NCBI GenBank assembly: GCA_051004815.1
Contig: JBPCJY010000041.1
Span: 30,875-94,874, forward strand
DNA length: 64,000 nt
Direction of reading: 5' to 3'
From: JBBQXY01 sp051004815
GTDB taxonomy: Bacteria > Chloroflexota > Ktedonobacteria > Ktedonobacterales > Ktedonobacteraceae
Part shown: positions 52,869 to 61,158 of the stretch, piece after piece
Layout: every line of letters starts with the position of its first letter
How positions within the stretch are numbered: the stretch's first letter is position 1
Program-made: the position numbers and the translations under genes
Notes under the pieces: model-generated
Told to the model about the DNA's origin: nothing
The model's database searches: none
What the model saw: the letters and a program-made list of their open reading frames with translations, nothing else

Positions 52869-53762
52869 ATGAGTGTATCGACCTCTAGCAGAAAAGACGT
52901 GGCGTTAGCAGAACGAACGGTACGCGAGTATGCACGCAGTGGCATAACGACGCCACCCACGGAACCGGCGAAAAAGAATTCGCCTCAACAGACGGGGCAT
53001 TTGCACGCCATGGAGCGATTCGTGGCGATTGCTCCCCCACTGGTACTGGCTGTGATCGTGTTCATCAGCTGGTACACAAGTACGGTCTTTGGACATGTAA
53101 GCAGCCTCATTCTGCCCAAACCGGGCGATGTTTTAGCCAGTTTAGTCGATGGTTTTAGCTCAGGCTTGCTGCTGAGCAATGCGTTAGTGACCATCGAGGA
53201 AAGTGTCTCAGGCTTCCTCCTCGCGCTGGCGATAGCCTTGCCATTGGGATACGGGCTGGCAAAGTCGCGCTTGTTCGCATCGGCAGTGCAACCCTACCTC
53301 TCGGCAGGACAAGCGGTACCCGCGATTGTGATTGCGCCATTGTTGGTGATCTGGATCGGCTATGGTCTATTGCCGATCACTATTCTCTGCATGTTGGTGG
53401 TGCTTTTCCCCATGGTGATTACCATCGCATTTGGTGTGCAGACCATCGACCAGACGCTGACCGATGCAGCACGCGTTGAGGGAGCACATGGCTGGTCCCT
53501 GCTGCTTTCCATTGAGTTTCCGCTGGCCTTGCCTGCCATTATAGCGGCAATCCGTACTGGATTGACGTTATCGATTACAGGCGCGGTGGTAGGGGAATTT
53601 GTCATTTCAGGCGGGCAAGGGCTTGGTTCCCTGGTAGTGCAGGCGGGCAACCAGTTTAATACCGCGTTGTTGTTTGCTACAGTGATAGTGCTGGCTATCT
53701 TAGCCGCACTCTACTATAGTGCCAGTTGGTTGCTGGTGAAACTGGCTGAGGCAATATATTAG
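52869..53762 (+). CDS. ribX: Riboflavin ABC transporter permease RibX
   Basis: A 297-residue inner-membrane permease with about six helices and the EAA loop DAARVEGAHGWSLLLSIEFP. It belongs to the SsuC/TauC-like branch that includes RibX, the partner of RibY in riboflavin uptake systems predicted in Chloroflexota. The FMN riboswitch upstream is the main reason for choosing riboflavin over sulfonates or pyrimidines. Start 52869 has GAGGG 6 bases upstream; 52863 is an alternative. No ATPase gene lies nearby. Confidence 0.88.
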   Translation: MSVSTSSRKDVALAERTVREYARSGITTPPTEPAKKNSPQQTGHLHAMERFVAIAPPLVLAVIVFISWYTSTVFGHVSSLILPKPGDVLASLVDGFSSGLLLSNALVTIEESVSGFLLALAIALPLGYGLAKSRLFASAVQPYLSAGQAVPAIVIAPLLVIWIGYGLLPITILCMLVVLFPMVITIAFGVQTIDQTLTDAARVEGAHGWSLLLSIEFPLALPAIIAAIRTGLTLSITGAVVGEFVISGGQGLGSLVVQAGNQFNTALLFATVIVLAILAALYYSASWLLVKLAEAIY

Positions 53763-53811
53763 CCTCAGCTTTTCCTCGGAAAGACTGATCAATACAATTG
53801 AATGGAGCAAA

Positions 53812-54816
53812 ATGATGTACAAACGGCATCGTTTATCTTTCGTGTTGCCTTTTTTGGCCGTATTCTCTCTGTTGTTAACGGCCTGTGGTGGAGGTCAAGT
53901 AGCGGGGACGACGGCAACTACCCCGCTAGCCCAGACGAATATATCCATCGGTCTCGGCTATATTCCTGATATCCAGTTCGCGCCGTTTTATGTGGCGAAG
54001 AGCAAGGGCTACTACAGCGATGCAGGTCTCAATGTGACTTTTCATCACGGCATCGTCAATGACATTATAGGGGCAATGGTGCTGGGAAAAGACAATCTTG
54101 CCTTTGCCAGTGGCGATGAAGTGTTAGTGGCACGCAGCAAAAACCTGAAAGTCGTTGATGTCTCGACGATATTTCAAAAGTACCCGGTGAGTTTGATTGT
54201 ACCTGCCGACTCGCCCATCAAGACGTTGGCAGACCTCAAAGGGCATAGCATTGGCGAGCCTGGTCCCTTTGGTGCAACGCATATCGGCTTGTTAGCACTG
54301 TTATACCAGGCGCACTTATCGCCCGATGATGTGCATATCCAGGCGATTGGTTTTACACAGGTCGCGGCCTTACTTGGTCATCGCGTCGATGCGGTGGTAG
54401 GTTATTCCAACAACGAGCCGTTGCAGTTGCGCAAACAAGGTTTTGCCGTGCGCACTTTTGACGTGTCTGATTACCAGCCATTGGTCTCGAATGGTATTAT
54501 CACCACGGAAGATACGCTCCATAATCAGCCGCAACTTGTGCAAAAATTTGTCAATGCGACTTTGAAGGGGCTGCGTGACGTTATTGCTGATCCTGCTGGC
54601 GCGGTACAAATGAGCAAGAGCTACGTCCCTGGCATGGATACTACAAATGCGCTGAGCGTGCTACAGGCAACTATACCAATTTGGCAAGGCAATGGCCACC
54701 TGGGCTATAATAATAGCGCAAGCTGGCAATCCATGGAACAATTCCTGGTGGCCCAGAATATCATTCCATCAGGGGAGGATTTTTCAACGGCCTATACTAA
54801 TTTGAGTGGGGTATAG
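53812..54816 (+). CDS. ribY: Riboflavin-binding ABC lipoprotein RibY
   Basis: A 334-residue substrate-binding protein of the SsuA/THI5 (NMT1) family. The lipobox LLTACGGG puts the lipidated cysteine near residue 25. SIGLGYIPDIQFAPFYVAKSKGYY opens the ligand-binding fold and SIGEPGPFGATHIG lies at the hinge. It follows ribX by 49 bases under the same FMN riboswitch, so riboflavin or a close flavin precursor is the likely ligand. GGAG precedes the twin ATG at 53812/53815. Confidence 0.88.
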   Translation: MMYKRHRLSFVLPFLAVFSLLLTACGGGQVAGTTATTPLAQTNISIGLGYIPDIQFAPFYVAKSKGYYSDAGLNVTFHHGIVNDIIGAMVLGKDNLAFASGDEVLVARSKNLKVVDVSTIFQKYPVSLIVPADSPIKTLADLKGHSIGEPGPFGATHIGLLALLYQAHLSPDDVHIQAIGFTQVAALLGHRVDAVVGYSNNEPLQLRKQGFAVRTFDVSDYQPLVSNGIITTEDTLHNQPQLVQKFVNATLKGLRDVIADPAGAVQMSKSYVPGMDTTNALSVLQATIPIWQGNGHLGYNNSASWQSMEQFLVAQNIIPSGEDFSTAYTNLSGV

Positions 54817-54945
54817 GCTGATTAATTGACATAACTGCGCTGTATCGAACCACACCACAGGATCGCTCTCATCTGACTTTTCTCCTGTGGCCCGATTGAG
54901 TGAGGCAAAGGCCCATATCAATCTTCGTAATTTGCTTTATCAATT

Positions 54946-55007
54946 GCGACAGTTTCATCCGGAGGCTGACCAGTTCTTAATGGTCAGCCTTCGGGTGAAA
55001 CTGTCGC
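54946..55007. terminator. Large hairpin, probable bidirectional terminator
   Basis: Arms of 27 bases that pair completely at RNA level (two positions are G-U) around the loop GTTCTTAA. The outer arm is GCGACAGTTTCA/TGAAACTGTCGC and the inner GGCTGACCA/TGGTCAGCC. It sits between the convergent ribY and cupredoxin genes, 129 bases after ribY and 22 bases after the cupredoxin stop. U-tracts are short on both sides. Confidence 0.7.
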
Positions 55008-55029
55008 TTGCCTTTAAACTTCGAGTATT

Positions 55030-55527
55030 TTACTGCACGACAATAGTCGCTCTCATATAGGGGTGGTAGTTGCAGTGGTAGGGAAATGTACCGGGAGTTG
55101 TGAACTTGAAACGAAATGTTCCGCCAACAGGTATGGTTCCACTATCAGTGGTTGTTCCATCATCGGTAGTGACTGTGTGAGGTGCTGATGACATATTCTT
55201 CCAGACAATGGTCGTGCCAGCCTTGATGGTTAGTGTTGTAGGGCTAAAGCCAAAGCTCCCATTGCTCATATTGGTAATCAGTACGGTTTGCGTAGTGCCT
55301 GAAACAGGTGGGGAAGTGGGTACTGGTCGTGCGGGCGTTGGTGTTGGTGATGGGCTGGTGTTCGTTGTGCCTGTAGTAGGGCTGGGAGCGGCAACGGTTG
55401 GAGCGGCAGCTGCACTTGTGTTAGGGGTGCTACTCCCGCATGCACTGAGTAGCACTAATGCGCCTACGATCAGCAGACAAAACCAGACGAGCGTGTTGTG
55501 TTGTAGTAAGTATGGGTTCTTTGACAT
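55030..55527 (-). CDS. Cupredoxin (plastocyanin-like) lipoprotein
   Basis: An exported blue-copper protein of about 165 residues. A signal with lipobox LLSACGSS is followed by a Thr/Pro/Ala-rich linker (about 30-80) and a cupredoxin domain. Copper ligands are His in APHTVTT, then Cys, His and Met in YHCNYHPYMRA, the full type-1 set. It would carry electrons or store copper on the outer face of the membrane. The ATG at 55527 is chosen because the lipoprotein signal begins there. A perfect 20-bp hairpin lies just upstream of the start. Confidence 0.9.
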   Translation of the reverse strand: MSKNPYLLQHNTLVWFCLLIVGALVLLSACGSSTPNTSAAAAPTVAAPSPTTGTTNTSPSPTPTPARPVPTSPPVSGTTQTVLITNMSNGSFGFSPTTLTIKAGTTIVWKNMSSAPHTVTTDDGTTTDSGTIPVGGTFRFKFTTPGTFPYHCNYHPYMRATIVVQ

Positions 55528-55544
55528 TTTTTCACTTTCTTGTG

Positions 55545-55589
55545 GCACGCTTTCTGTGGCGGTCCTTGCGACCGCCACAGAAAGCGTGC
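55545..55589. other. Perfect 20-bp inverted repeat upstream of the cupredoxin gene
   Basis: Arms of 20 bases, ending CTGTGGCGGTC and its complement, with a 5-base loop CTTGC. It lies 17 bases before the cupredoxin ATG and 42 bases after the stop of the propeller gene on the same strand. There is no U-tract on the minus strand, so it may act as an mRNA-processing or stability element or a mobile repeat rather than a terminator. Confidence 0.6.
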
Positions 55590-55631
55590 GCCTAGCATAC
55601 CTAATGTGTATTGGACAGAGACTTTCTCATC

Positions 55632-56708
55632 CTAGAAGTGTGCTGGCGGTGGAGTTTGCCCAGTATAATCACCTACCACAAAGGCTGTATAGGGTCCATT
55701 GAGCTGTCCAGGGCTATTACCTGTTACGTTAATCGTTCCATATTGAAATTCCATGTGGGGATTCACAATGAGAACACGATGATTGAACTGGTCGGCAATA
55801 ACTATCTCTCCATTAGCCAGTTGTACCGCGTTAGTGGGCAGAGGAGCAGAATTGCTTGTGGAGTCTGTATTGGTGAAGTACTCAAAGACCACCTTCTTGT
55901 TTGGGGTTACCTCCAGGATGCGGCTATGAGACGAGTCGGTGATTAACGTATTGCCATTGGGCAACCGACTGGCGAACGCGGCGGCACTGAGGCCCTGGTT
56001 ATATTCCCACACGATGGAACCAGCACGCGTGATCTCGATCACACGGTTGTTGTTCTCATCTCCGATAAGGATGTTGCCGTTAGGAAGTAGTTCAGCACTA
56101 TTGGGATTGTTCAGTGCGCCAGGGCCAGACTTCGGGCCATATGACCAAACTACCTGTTTGCTGACCCGATCAATTTCGATGACGCGATTGTTACTCTGAT
56201 CGACAACCATGATATTGCGATTGGGCAATTGGATCGCAAACACGGGTACGTTCAACTCGTTGGGACCGGAGCCTGTGACTCCGGCTTGTCCATATTGCCA
56301 GACTATGTGGCCCTGCTGATCAACGACGATGACGCGGTTGTCAACGCAGCCCTTGGGATAGCTCTGTGAGCCGCTGGGGATGCCTGTTCCTACTGTCAGA
56401 GTTAAGCCGTCACCGAGGCGTTCGGCATCGTTAAGGCCGATGATGGTGCCAGGGCCAGGGTTGCAGAGAGTAGGGTTGCCTGAGCCAAAAGTCCACACTA
56501 TATGTCCTGTACGGTCTACCTCTACGACACGGTTATTGAACTGGTCTGATATGAGTACGTTACCCGGAGCATTGAAGCCATGTGGGGTACTAGCATGTGC
56601 GGATGGCGTAGTTGGCTGAGCAGCCTGGGGAAAAAGAGCACAACTACTGGTAAACAGTGCGATCAACAAACCAATAGTAAGCAGTATATGGTGCCTTTGC
56701 GCGAACAT
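55632..56708 (-). CDS. NHL/PQQ-like beta-propeller lipoprotein
   Basis: A 358-residue exported protein with signal and lipobox TSSCALF (Cys near 19) and six to seven propeller repeats of about 45 residues with the pattern NVLIxDQxNNRVIEIDRxGxIVWxYG. The pattern lies between NHL and arylsulfotransferase-like repeats; no catalytic residue is evident. GGAGAA lies 9 bases before the ATG. It precedes the cupredoxin gene in the same direction, so an extracellular redox or binding pair is possible. Confidence 0.85.
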   Translation of the reverse strand: MFAQRHHILLTIGLLIALFTSSCALFPQAAQPTTPSAHASTPHGFNAPGNVLISDQFNNRVVEVDRTGHIVWTFGSGNPTLCNPGPGTIIGLNDAERLGDGLTLTVGTGIPSGSQSYPKGCVDNRVIVVDQQGHIVWQYGQAGVTGSGPNELNVPVFAIQLPNRNIMVVDQSNNRVIEIDRVSKQVVWSYGPKSGPGALNNPNSAELLPNGNILIGDENNNRVIEITRAGSIVWEYNQGLSAAAFASRLPNGNTLITDSSHSRILEVTPNKKVVFEYFTNTDSTSNSAPLPTNAVQLANGEIVIADQFNHRVLIVNPHMEFQYGTINVTGNSPGQLNGPYTAFVVGDYTGQTPPPAHF

Positions 56709-56837
56709 GTTGGATGTTCTCCTTCTTTTGATGGGTTGATGATGGATTGTGTATGTGATGCGCTACTAACGTCTACTGTGACAACATAGTAATAGACCTG
56801 ACATAGTTTCTACACGCTGACGGCTTGTCATGTTGGC

Positions 56838-56854
56838 AGGTAGTCATACTACCT
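56838..56854. promoter_or_regulatory. Short perfect dyad AGGTAGT/ACTACCT
   Basis: Seven-base arms with a 3-base centre, 130 bases upstream of the propeller lipoprotein start in the 359-base gap 56709-57067. I see no convincing promoter in the gap apart from this dyad and the hairpin at its far end. Confidence 0.35.
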
Positions 56855-56995
56855 CTATCAAAGATTAATAACAATGAAGAAACCCGCCACCTATTGAAAA
56901 ATTTGCTACGTGATAAGATACGAAGATGAGTTACAGTAATGAGAAAAAGTGAAGAGGATGTTTTTGGTATTACGAATGTGGTTGTTGATACGAAA

Positions 56996-57034
56996 CTGCC
57001 TTGAGTTGTTAGTGGCTACCTCAAGGCAGTTTTT
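56996..57034. terminator. Intrinsic terminator CTGCCTTGAG/CTCAAGGCAG
   Basis: Ten-base perfect arms with a 14-base loop, followed by TTTTT on the plus strand and TTTCG on the minus strand. It lies 34 bases after the stop of the sigma/Clp gene and probably ends that transcript; the better U-tract faces the plus strand, where no gene is seen. Confidence 0.6.
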
Positions 57035-57067
57035 AGGTTAGTGTAGAGCACTAGATACCTTGCGCAA

Positions 57068-58246
57068 TCAGGTTTGCTGAAGCAACGCATGAAACTGTTC
57101 CACGCACCTGTCGCAGATACATGTGGATGGCGTAGAGCCGCCGACAGAGGCTTCTGCTGGAAAGAAGTGCATCACCAAAGCACCGGTGCGACCACAGAAG
57201 GAGCATGTTTGGGTGGCAACGGGAGGAGCGAGGGCCGTTCGCACTTGCAAAAGGCTGATGCCCAATGAGCGAAGTAGACCGGCACCAATGCCTTCACCTT
57301 CATTCATCAGACCAAGCAGGAGATGAGCCGGGCGTATGCTGTGCTCTCCCTGGCTTTTTGCTTCATTGCCAGCAAGGATAATTGTTTGTTTGGCACGAGG
57401 CGTGAGTAGCTTGAGTGCTTCAGGTTGTGTGTCCGCAGATAGCGTTTCCTGAATGCCTGGCTGGTTTGATTGTGCATGGCGGTCATAGATGAAAACAATA
57501 CCTGCATGTATGCGCTCAGGGGTGATGCCCATGGCAGTTAAAAATGGGGCGAGACTGCCTTCGCTTGCCAAGCCCCATAAGAGATGCTCGGTGCCGATAA
57601 AGGCGTGCTTTATGTTCAGTGCCTCTTCGCGGGATAGTTCGAGGACACGAAGACTCTCCGGTGACAGAAATTTGACGAATGAGTCGAATGGTGATCCTTG
57701 TTCTTGCATAGTGTAAACTTTCCTTTCCTGGCTCTCCAATTGAGCAGCATGTCTCAGGGCACGCAGTTGCAGTACCCGAATATGGCCCGCGTTCGTTCCC
57801 AGTGCCGCGGCGATTTCGGCGGCACTATAGCCCTGGAGAAAGCGCAGATTGAGCACGCGACGTTCGCGCTCAGGCAATAGGCTCAGGAGATGCTGCACAC
57901 GTAGTTCGGCCTGTTGTTGGGCAGCCTCCACGATCTCTAGCTGTGAGGAGAATAGATCCTCCAGTCCAGCCAGTGTGCGAGTTTCGTACTGACCCATCGA
58001 TTGCCAATGGTCTACAATAGTCGTGCGTGCTGTCGCATAGAGCCAGCCACGAGCACTCTCTCCACTTTGATCTTCCCTCAGCCAGCGTAGGGCTTTGAGA
58101 AAAACTGTGCTGGTTAAATCCTCGGCCAAGAATGATTCGCCAACTTTGCTATAAATGTAGCGTTGGAGATCGGCGGCATAGGCACGATACATTTCCGCTA
58201 GCCAGGTCAGGCGAGCTTGCTTGTGTATGTCGTCAGGGGACTGCAT
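57068..58246 (-). CDS. Sigma-70 factor fused to Clp N-terminal repeats and a ClpX-type zinc finger
   Basis: A 392-residue protein with three parts in one frame. Residues 15-85 and 118-170 are sigma regions 2 and 4 (SFLAEDLTSTVFLKALRWL; LPERERRVLNLRFLQGYSAAE). Residues about 195-255 and 278-338 are two Clp_N repeats (HAFIGTEHLLWGL; HSIRPAHLLLGLMNEGEG), the module by which Clp ATPases take adaptor-bound substrates. Cys348, Cys351, Cys378 and Cys381 form a ClpX-like zinc finger. Met180 (57709) has AAGGAAAG 9 bases upstream, so the Clp/zinc part might also be made alone. Its upstream neighbour is a receptor kinase. A stress-responsive sigma factor read by the Clp system is inference. Confidence 0.9.
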   Translation of the reverse strand: MQSPDDIHKQARLTWLAEMYRAYAADLQRYIYSKVGESFLAEDLTSTVFLKALRWLREDQSGESARGWLYATARTTIVDHWQSMGQYETRTLAGLEDLFSSQLEIVEAAQQQAELRVQHLLSLLPERERRVLNLRFLQGYSAAEIAAALGTNAGHIRVLQLRALRHAAQLESQERKVYTMQEQGSPFDSFVKFLSPESLRVLELSREEALNIKHAFIGTEHLLWGLASEGSLAPFLTAMGITPERIHAGIVFIYDRHAQSNQPGIQETLSADTQPEALKLLTPRAKQTIILAGNEAKSQGEHSIRPAHLLLGLMNEGEGIGAGLLRSLGISLLQVRTALAPPVATQTCSFCGRTGALVMHFFPAEASVGGSTPSTCICDRCVEQFHALLQQT

Positions 58247-58382
58247 AGGATTTTGAATAGCTCCTCTCCTGCTCTTTTCACCATGTTATACAGGTGAGCG
58301 TTACAGTGTCGTGGGCAAGGGACAGCAATGTTTTGGTGACAGTGCTGGGAGCGTTCAATGCAAGCAAGTCCATATTTCTGTC

Positions 58383-60251
58383 TTAATGCAATGCATATAT
58401 GGCGAGATTCCTGAAGAAGGCATCACCGCCAGAGTTTACTGCCAGACCGAGGGTTCCGCTGGGATAGAAGGAACTGATAGCTGCTCCCTGTTTTTGTCCA
58501 TTGAGGTAGAACGTGTAGGTATTGGCATGGATCACAATGTCGATGGTCACTAAACCATCGAGTAGGACGGTTGCTTCAGCCGAGCGAAGTAGCGTTCTCG
58601 CCCCGGTCGTATCGTTGTACATATTGGCTTCCCACCTGCCTTGAGGGAAAAGTAAGAAGGAAAACGTTCCCTGGTGTATCTCACCGGGTTGGTTGCGGAA
58701 AAAGACACCGAAGCCGCCTCGTGACGATGGGCTTTCGTTGACTTGAATTTGCAGCACATAATCATCGGGTATGCCGTAGCCATTGGGCAGATTATCCAGG
58801 AATGTTCCAGCTAAAAAGTTTGTACTTGTGTCAGTCATCTCTGTTGCGCTATCACCACAGGAAATATGGGCGAATACGTTGGGACCCCAGAGTGACTTTT
58901 GCGCATCGCAAGCGGGTAAGAGCGATGAATAGAGCATATTTCCCACGGGGATTAAGGCGTGTATAGCATGTGGTTTTTGCCCTTGATCTGACCCTTGTGG
59001 GGTTGAACTGGTTGCTGGCGTGTTAGGTGACGAACTCGCGGTCGAAGTTGTTGACCCGTTTGACATAACACGGAGGTATGTTGCAACACCGCCAACGAGT
59101 AGTAATAGAGCAAGAAAACTGCCCAGGAGCATCATCCACAAGGGTTGGCATCCTCCACGCTGACCGTGATTTTTGTTGTTGAGCGGTTCAGGTGGCACGG
59201 AGACGAAGCTGCGTTCTTTGGGAGTGGTTCGAGGTGTGGTTGGTGGAGTATGTATTGTTAGCGCGTCATAGATAGAGACGATGGGAACGTCCAGGATGGT
59301 ATCATTGCTCATTAAGGTAACGGGCGTCATGCGTTCATGGGCAGTTGCCAAGCTTGTGTTAGACGATGGTAAAAGGGCTGCTTCTGGTACCGCGGCTCGC
59401 AATGCGCAGGCCAGTTCACCGGAACTGGCGTAGCGATTTTCGGGCTTTTTGGCAATGGCTTTCATCACTACGGCCTCTACACTGCGCGGGATGGTCGGGT
59501 TCAACGCGGATGGCGATGGTGGCATTTCTATCGTGTGCTTAACGGCGATAGCTACGGCAGTTGAGCCGGTAAAAGGGACACGGCCAGTAAGCATTTGATA
59601 GAGCACGATGCCAAGCGAATAGACGTCAGTGCGTTGATCTACCGTGTTGCCAGTGGACTGTTCGGGTGAGAAATATTCTGGTGTGCCGATGATGGTACCG
59701 GCACTGCTTGGGTTAGAAGATTCGTGCTGCATCTCGTTTGTTTCATTGAGGATTTTGGCGAGGCCAAAGTCCGCCAGGACAACTCTGCCATCGGCATGAA
59801 AGAGAATATTGCCGGGTTTCAGGTCACGGTGGATGATGCCCTGGGCATGAGCATAGTCGAGGGCGGCTGCGGCCTGTTCGATGATGGGAACAATTTCGTT
59901 GAGCGGCAGACGCCCACGCTTTTCAAGAACTTCGCGCAATGTGCCGCCAGTCACATGTGGCATGACGAGGTAGGCAAGGTCTTCCTGTTCGCCATATCCA
60001 TAAATGGGCATGATATGAACGTGATCAAGTGCGGCAATTGCGTCTGCTTCGCGGCGGAAGCGTACCAGAAATTCAGCGCGTATGCTTGATTCCAGGAGGA
60101 GACCTGGCATGAGGACTTTCACAGCAACTGAGCGGCGCGGTCGAGATTGATGTGCGAGGTAGACGACACCCATACCACCGCGCCCTAGCAGACCTTTGAG
60201 TACACATGTACCGAGGGCTTGTCCAAGTAACTGGTTGCTATCGGTGACCAC
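58383..60251 (-). CDS. Receptor-type Ser/Thr protein kinase with extracellular concanavalin-like domain
   Basis: A PknB-type kinase of about 622 residues. The kinase domain (about 5-270) has GRGGMGVVYLA, AVKVL, HRDLKPGN, ADFGLAK and GTPEYFSPEQ, all catalytic residues present. A proline/threonine-rich juxtamembrane part leads to one helix (LLGSFLALLLLVGGVATYL) and an outside domain of about 200 residues resembling the DUF1080/laminin-G jelly roll (FGVFFRNQPGE, YTFYLNGQKQG). The GTG at 60251 has GAGG 6 bases upstream; a TTG four codons earlier is possible. It precedes the sigma/Clp gene by 136 bases on the same strand, suggesting a sensor-effector pair. Confidence 0.9.
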   Translation of the reverse strand: MVTDSNQLLGQALGTCVLKGLLGRGGMGVVYLAHQSRPRRSVAVKVLMPGLLLESSIRAEFLVRFRREADAIAALDHVHIMPIYGYGEQEDLAYLVMPHVTGGTLREVLEKRGRLPLNEIVPIIEQAAAALDYAHAQGIIHRDLKPGNILFHADGRVVLADFGLAKILNETNEMQHESSNPSSAGTIIGTPEYFSPEQSTGNTVDQRTDVYSLGIVLYQMLTGRVPFTGSTAVAIAVKHTIEMPPSPSALNPTIPRSVEAVVMKAIAKKPENRYASSGELACALRAAVPEAALLPSSNTSLATAHERMTPVTLMSNDTILDVPIVSIYDALTIHTPPTTPRTTPKERSFVSVPPEPLNNKNHGQRGGCQPLWMMLLGSFLALLLLVGGVATYLRVMSNGSTTSTASSSPNTPATSSTPQGSDQGQKPHAIHALIPVGNMLYSSLLPACDAQKSLWGPNVFAHISCGDSATEMTDTSTNFLAGTFLDNLPNGYGIPDDYVLQIQVNESPSSRGGFGVFFRNQPGEIHQGTFSFLLFPQGRWEANMYNDTTGARTLLRSAEATVLLDGLVTIDIVIHANTYTFYLNGQKQGAAISSFYPSGTLGLAVNSGGDAFFRNLAIYALH

Positions 60252-60379
60252 GTTTGTCCTCAACTCTCAAAATACATACAGTAAAGTAGCAAAGTCGCGA
60301 GAAAATAGGCAGAGCAAACCGTTTTAAGGGCGTTATGTCGGCTAAACGATTGATCTTTTAGCTATACTATCGTTTGTGG

Positions 60380-60403
60380 CGCGTAAATGTTACATTTTAC
60401 GCG
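60380..60403. promoter_or_regulatory. Dyad CGCGTAAA/TTTACGCG
   Basis: Eight-base perfect arms with an 8-base centre in the 343-base gap between the divergent kinase and histidine-phosphatase genes. There is no U-tract, so an operator is more likely than a terminator. Confidence 0.45.
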
Positions 60404-60503
60404 TTCAGCCAGGTAATCCTGTCTGATGATTGATTAATATTCTCCAACCACTATGTATGACGCAGAAGCGGCAACAAATGTTCCCATACCCCTACTATTA
60501 TCC

Positions 60504-60512
60504 TGTTATAAT
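60504..60512 (+). promoter_or_regulatory. Extended -10 promoter TGtTATAAT
   Basis: A perfect TATAAT (60507-60512) with TG one base upstream and no -35 at the right distance. It would start transcription about 75 bases before the phosphatase ATG. Confidence 0.55.
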
Positions 60513-60594
60513 ACGTTGTCACCTGAATGTGTCTCACATAGAGGCATTATTGGGTTGAAGATAGCATTGGACAATGCAAAAACAGGAGAGAAAT

Positions 60595-61158
60595 ATGTTG
60601 ACTCTGTTCTATTCTCCGCATGCAACTAGCGTTGACAATGAGGCACGACGCGCTTCTGGTCACGCTGATGTGCCGCTTTCTGATCTTGGGCGGCGGCAGG
60701 CACGGGAGCTTGGGCAGCACTATGCGACAGAAGCGATTGATGCAGTATTTTGCTCTGATTTGCAACGTGCATCTGTTACCGCTGAGATTGCATTCTCAGG
60801 TCGTGATGTGCCTATTGTGCTGGATATGCGACTTCGTGAGTGCGATTATGGTGACATGACGCACTATCCCATTGCTCAGATAGATGAAGAGTTCCCGCGG
60901 CGCATTACGGAGCCGTTTCCCAATGGAGAGAGTGTATACATGGTTATGCAACGTGTGGGTGCTTTTTTGCGTGATGTTTTGCCTGAATATGATGGAAAAA
61001 CGATTGTGGTGATCGGACACCGGGCGACCAGGTACGGGCTTGATTACTGGTGTGGGGATACATCGCTTGAGGGAATTGTACGTGCGATCTGGGAGTGGCG
61101 TGATATTCCTATCTGGCGTTATGAACTGAATGCACACGACCTTGAGCGTCAAGCATGA
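60595..61158 (+). CDS. Histidine phosphatase superfamily protein with altered RHG motif
   Basis: A 187-residue phosphoglycerate-mutase-fold protein. The catalytic histidine is in SPHATSVDNE (residues 7-16), where the family usually has RHG; the preceding arginine is proline here. GHADVPLSDLGRRQA, FCSDLQRASVTAE and the second histidine in VVIGHRATRYGLD are normal. Loss of the first arginine should weaken phosphate binding, so the activity may be changed. AGGAGAG precedes the ATG. It overlaps the convergent TetR gene by 10 bases. Confidence 0.87.
   Translation: MLTLFYSPHATSVDNEARRASGHADVPLSDLGRRQARELGQHYATEAIDAVFCSDLQRASVTAEIAFSGRDVPIVLDMRLRECDYGDMTHYPIAQIDEEFPRRITEPFPNGESVYMVMQRVGAFLRDVLPEYDGKTIVVIGHRATRYGLDYWCGDTSLEGIVRAIWEWRDIPIWRYELNAHDLERQA

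Noticed and set aside
55208..55702. A 164-codon plus-strand frame opposite the cupredoxin gene
   Set aside because: It is a Val/Gly-rich shadow of the Thr/Pro-rich linker; the cupredoxin frame has all copper ligands and a lipobox.
60380..60403. Rho-independent terminator
   Set aside because: The dyad has no U-tract and lies between divergent starts, where a terminator is not expected.
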